The translations under genes and the position numbers were made by a program. This document shows positions 61,413 to 64,000 of a stretch of 64,000 nt of DNA, in pieces. Numbering within the stretch: the stretch's first letter is position 1; each line of letters begins with the position of its first letter. This DNA is from Pyropia haitanensis (taxonomy: Eukaryota > Rhodophyta > Bangiophyceae > Bangiales > Bangiaceae), in assembly GCA_008729055.1 (NCBI GenBank), contig SDUX01000011.1, forward strand, positions 248,001 to 312,000, read 5' to 3'. Under the pieces are notes generated by a model. The model was not told the DNA's origin, ran no database searches, and saw only the letters and a list, made by a program, of their open reading frames with translations.

Positions 61413-63688
61413 GTACGTTGTGGGAGGGCGGGGGGGGGGGGGGGGGGGAGTGGTGGACGCCGCTGACGCCTGCGAGGCGGGGGGGGGGACGGGGGGGACA
61501 GCCGGCGGCGCCGACAGTCGGGGAGCGGGGCTGCACGGGCTGCGAGCTGTGGGGGGGGGGGGAGCTTGGGCCTCTGCGGGTGCTACCGTGTGCGGGGGCG
61601 GCTCGACGCCCCCGATGCAACTCGGTGAGGGCGGCGTCTGGCCTGACGCTCGAGCGGCCCATGGGTTTGGCCACCCGCCCACGCCGAGGCGGGCCTCGCC
61701 CACGCCCACACGCGCGTCGCCGGCGCGGTCGGCACCCTCGTCTCTGCCCTCGCGCGGGCGGTAGTGGCCCCGCCGTCCACGGCAGCCTCTAGTAGTGCGG
61801 GACACGTCGTTGCGCGCCCAGTCACCACCCTGCGGACTCGGTCTTCTCCGATTCCCTCGTCGTCGCCTGTCCTTGCCGGGGCCATCGTCGCCACTGCTGC
61901 GAGCGCACGCGCTCATGGGCGCGCGACGCTCTGAAGTTGCCCCTTTTGTCGTCGTTGGCGGAGTGGGGCTTGTGGCGCGGGCGCACGGCACCAGAGTGCC
62001 ACCCCTTGCCGCCCCGCCGCCGCCGCCGAACACTGTGGGCTCAGGCTCTGCCAGTGCCCTACTATCAGTCGCCACCGTCTCCCCCCTCATCTGAACGTTC
62101 CCAAAGACCACACACAGTTCTCCCGGGCATAATCCTCGCTACTACTGGTGTACCTCGATGACGATCACTCCAACTGCATTGGTTGACTCTGTCCCGTCCC
62201 GCAGGTGCCCGCCACGACGGAACACCCGTGTCACGCAGTCCCCTTTTCGGTCCGCAATTGCGGCTTGGCCGCCGCCGAGCACGCGCGGGTCACTCTCGTG
62301 TCTTCAGCGGCCGTGCACCCGCAAAGATGTGCAACCACTCTCCCCGCACAGCCGCGCAACCCCCTCGTCACAGGCGGCGAAGGCGCACGCGCAGCCCAGA
62401 TGGGCGCATCGTCGTGGATGTTTTGGGCGAGACCAGCCGGCGGTCCCCCACCCGCTCAAAGGCGTAGCGTCCGAGAAGGACGCCAAGGACGGAAGCCCAC
62501 TCAGCCCGCGTGGGATGGCCCGGCGCTTTTTGCGGGCGAGCCCGACCCACCCGACGGAGGCGGCGGGGACGGCGGCGGCGAGTTGCTGCGCTTGTGTCGG
62601 CCGCCACGGACGCTGCCGGCGGCGACGAGGAGGACGACGGCGGCGGGCTCGCTCCCTCGCCCCCGCCCCCCCCCCCCCCCCCCACGGACATGCGTGGGGT
62701 GGTGCTGGTGCCCAGCCGGGGGTTGGCTGCGCAGACCCTCTCCTTCCTCTTCCGCCTACTTGCCCCCCCCCCACACCCCATCCTGGTGCTGTCGGCGTCC
62801 CTCTCCCCCCGCACGCGTGCTTTGCTGAACGCCGCCAAGTACACGGTGGTGGACGGTTGTGGTGATGTCTTCGCGGCGGACCCGCGATAGCGGCGGCGGT
62901 GGCGTCCTTGTGGGCCGCGTCGTTGTCGCACGGCCGTGCGGGACATGCACGTGCTGGTGCTGGCGGTGGTGACGCTGGATGCGCGGGTGAGTGCCACGGC
63001 GGCCGTCTGGGGAGGGGGACGCGGGGGGGTTGGGCGGCGCCCCCGCAGAGCTCGCCCGCCGCCACCCCAACCGCCACGGCCGCGCCAGATGCGGCGGCGA
63101 AGGCAGCGGCGGCGGGCGCGGGAGGCGGTGGTGCGGCACGGGAGGCGGCGGGGGGGGGAATATCGTGTCGGGTGCTTGGCCGCATTGGCAAGTTCGTCAG
63201 CACCAGCCGCGCCAACACTTTCTATGACGCGCTGCGGATGCCCTGTCTCACGCCATGTCAAAGACATCAGCCTTGCTGGAAAGGTTGGTGGCGAGCTTAG
63301 CCATTGCCTTCAGCGGGTCGCCGTCCATGGTACCGCTGTAACCGCGGCTGTTCCGCCCACTATTCTGGTGGTGGTGCTCCCACCAGGCCATCTCACGCAT
63401 GTGCTAGTCCTCTGGTTCTCATCATTGTGGTCGTCTTTGGTGTGCCTTATGCTGTAGGGGCTCGACCAGCGGGTGCGACTGCGTGGGGGAAGCACAGCGG
63501 CCGTTGCGCGACGTGGCCGCATGTCCCCCCCCGGTGAGCTTTGGCCCTGCGTCTGTGAGATCTGCTTGACACACACCACGCAGACGCAGAGACCAGCGAG
63601 CGCCACACAAAACACATCACGCAGACACACAGAGACCAGCGAGCGCCACAGACAGGAAAAGAAAAAGAACAGTGCGGCCCGATGGCCT
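61413..63688. other. Region without a firm gene
   Basis: Exons completing the MOSC gene should lie here but none is recognisable. 62.5-62.9 kb has a frame reading MRGVVLVPSRGLAAQTLSFL then ILVLSASLSPRTRALLNAAK, which resembles helicase motifs Ia and III without the motifs that should lie between. A good donor-like sequence (gggtgagtg) lies near 62990. 63.1-63.5 kb shows nothing. Confidence 0.4.
63577..63653. repeat. Direct repeat of about 41 bases, two copies
   Basis: The block cacgcagac(g/ac)caga, gaccagcgagcgccaca is present twice in a row with small differences, just downstream of the stop of the minus-strand gene at the right edge. Confidence 0.85.
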
Positions 63689-64000
63689 TTACGCGAATAA
63701 GAACTTCTTCAGAGCAGTCCGCCTCTGCTTTTGCGACATGCCAGCATGCATACCCATGGTGTCGTTCAGCAGCTGCGCGTACTGGTCCATAGCGACGTTG
63801 GAAATGCCGTCCAGGGCCTCCCACGTCATCGGTCCCTCCCCGTCCGGAACCGGCAAAGGGACAGCATCACCCACCTCCGGCGCCTCTGCGTTGGCCGGCC
63901 TGGTCCAACGGTTGACCACGGGCATCCCCGGCAGGGACGAGCCAAACCCAGCCGTCTCCTTCAGCAACGGGCGCACAGGCTGGTCCAAAATGCCGCACTT
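63689..64000 (-). CDS. C-terminal part of an unknown protein leaving the window
   Basis: The frame is open from the right edge (KCGILDQPVRPLLKETAGFG) to a TAA at 63689-63691, about 103 codons. It includes SLPGMPVVNRWTRPANAEAP, an acidic middle (GDAVPLPVPDGEGPMTWEAL) and a helical, basic end (MSQKQRRTALKKFLFA). Composition is ordinary, with far less Ala and Gly than most cellular genes here, and base composition is lower in GC, which would suit a mobile-element gene. I do not recognise the family. Confidence 0.4.
   Translation of the reverse strand, partial: KCGILDQPVRPLLKETAGFGSSLPGMPVVNRWTRPANAEAPEVGDAVPLPVPDGEGPMTWEALDGISNVAMDQYAQLLNDTMGMHAGMSQKQRRTALKKFLFA

Overview
The window looks like nuclear DNA of a phycobilisome-bearing photosynthetic eukaryote, most likely a GC-rich, intron-poor red alga of the Porphyra/Pyropia (Bangiales) type. 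The evidence is a CpcS/CpeS phycobiliprotein lyase, a bacterial-type fused alpha-beta glycyl-tRNA synthetase behind a presequence, a MenA-type prenyltransferase, a eukaryotic COX5B with a spliced presequence, the nucleolar protein URB1, few short introns, very high GC and long alanine, proline and glycine tracts. The species assignment is inference.

Layout. 1-1.3 kb: an inverted-arm fragment and the first copy of a 1.19-kb repeat with terminal inverted repeats. 3.4-13.9 kb: a Cut8/Sts1-like protein, a small four-exon membrane protein, a FAHD1-type hydrolase, a tRNA-Glu-like gene, the CpeS lyase and a CRAL-TRIO protein. 14-18.5 kb: no supported gene, one degenerate inverted repeat. 18.5-26.7 kb: a secreted Kazal/acidic/Cys-repeat protein, then URB1. 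27.3-30.2 kb: MenA-like prenyltransferase (minus) and COX5B (plus). 31.4-32.6 kb: second copy of the 1.19-kb repeat, directly before the glycyl-tRNA synthetase. 38.5-41.8 kb: a secreted metallo-beta-lactamase-fold protein and a macrodomain protein. 42.4-55.8 kb: a transposon cluster made of a complete pogo-like element with a nested MITE, a hAT element whose transposase is split by one in-frame stop, a 260-bp near-perfect palindrome, and a 6.2-kb MULE-like element. 56-64 kb: a flavin-reductase-like fragment, an FkbM methyltransferase, a MOSC (mARC-like) gene with only its first half visible, and the end of an unknown gene leaving the window.

The cellular genes are unlinked housekeeping functions: plastid light harvesting (CpeS), photosystem quinone (MenA-like), organellar translation (GlyRS), respiration (COX5B) and ribosome assembly (URB1). 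No pathway cluster is seen. Starts recur in a ccATGG context.

A general feature is that several genes (CpeS, the Kazal protein, URB1, macrodomain, MOSC) change reading frame, mostly at G or C runs of 8 or more bases. This looks like homopolymer-length error in the assembly or very recent slippage, so conceptual translations of these genes need raw-read checking. Long stretches without a gene are described individually. Most of them hold only GC-rich low-complexity sequence.
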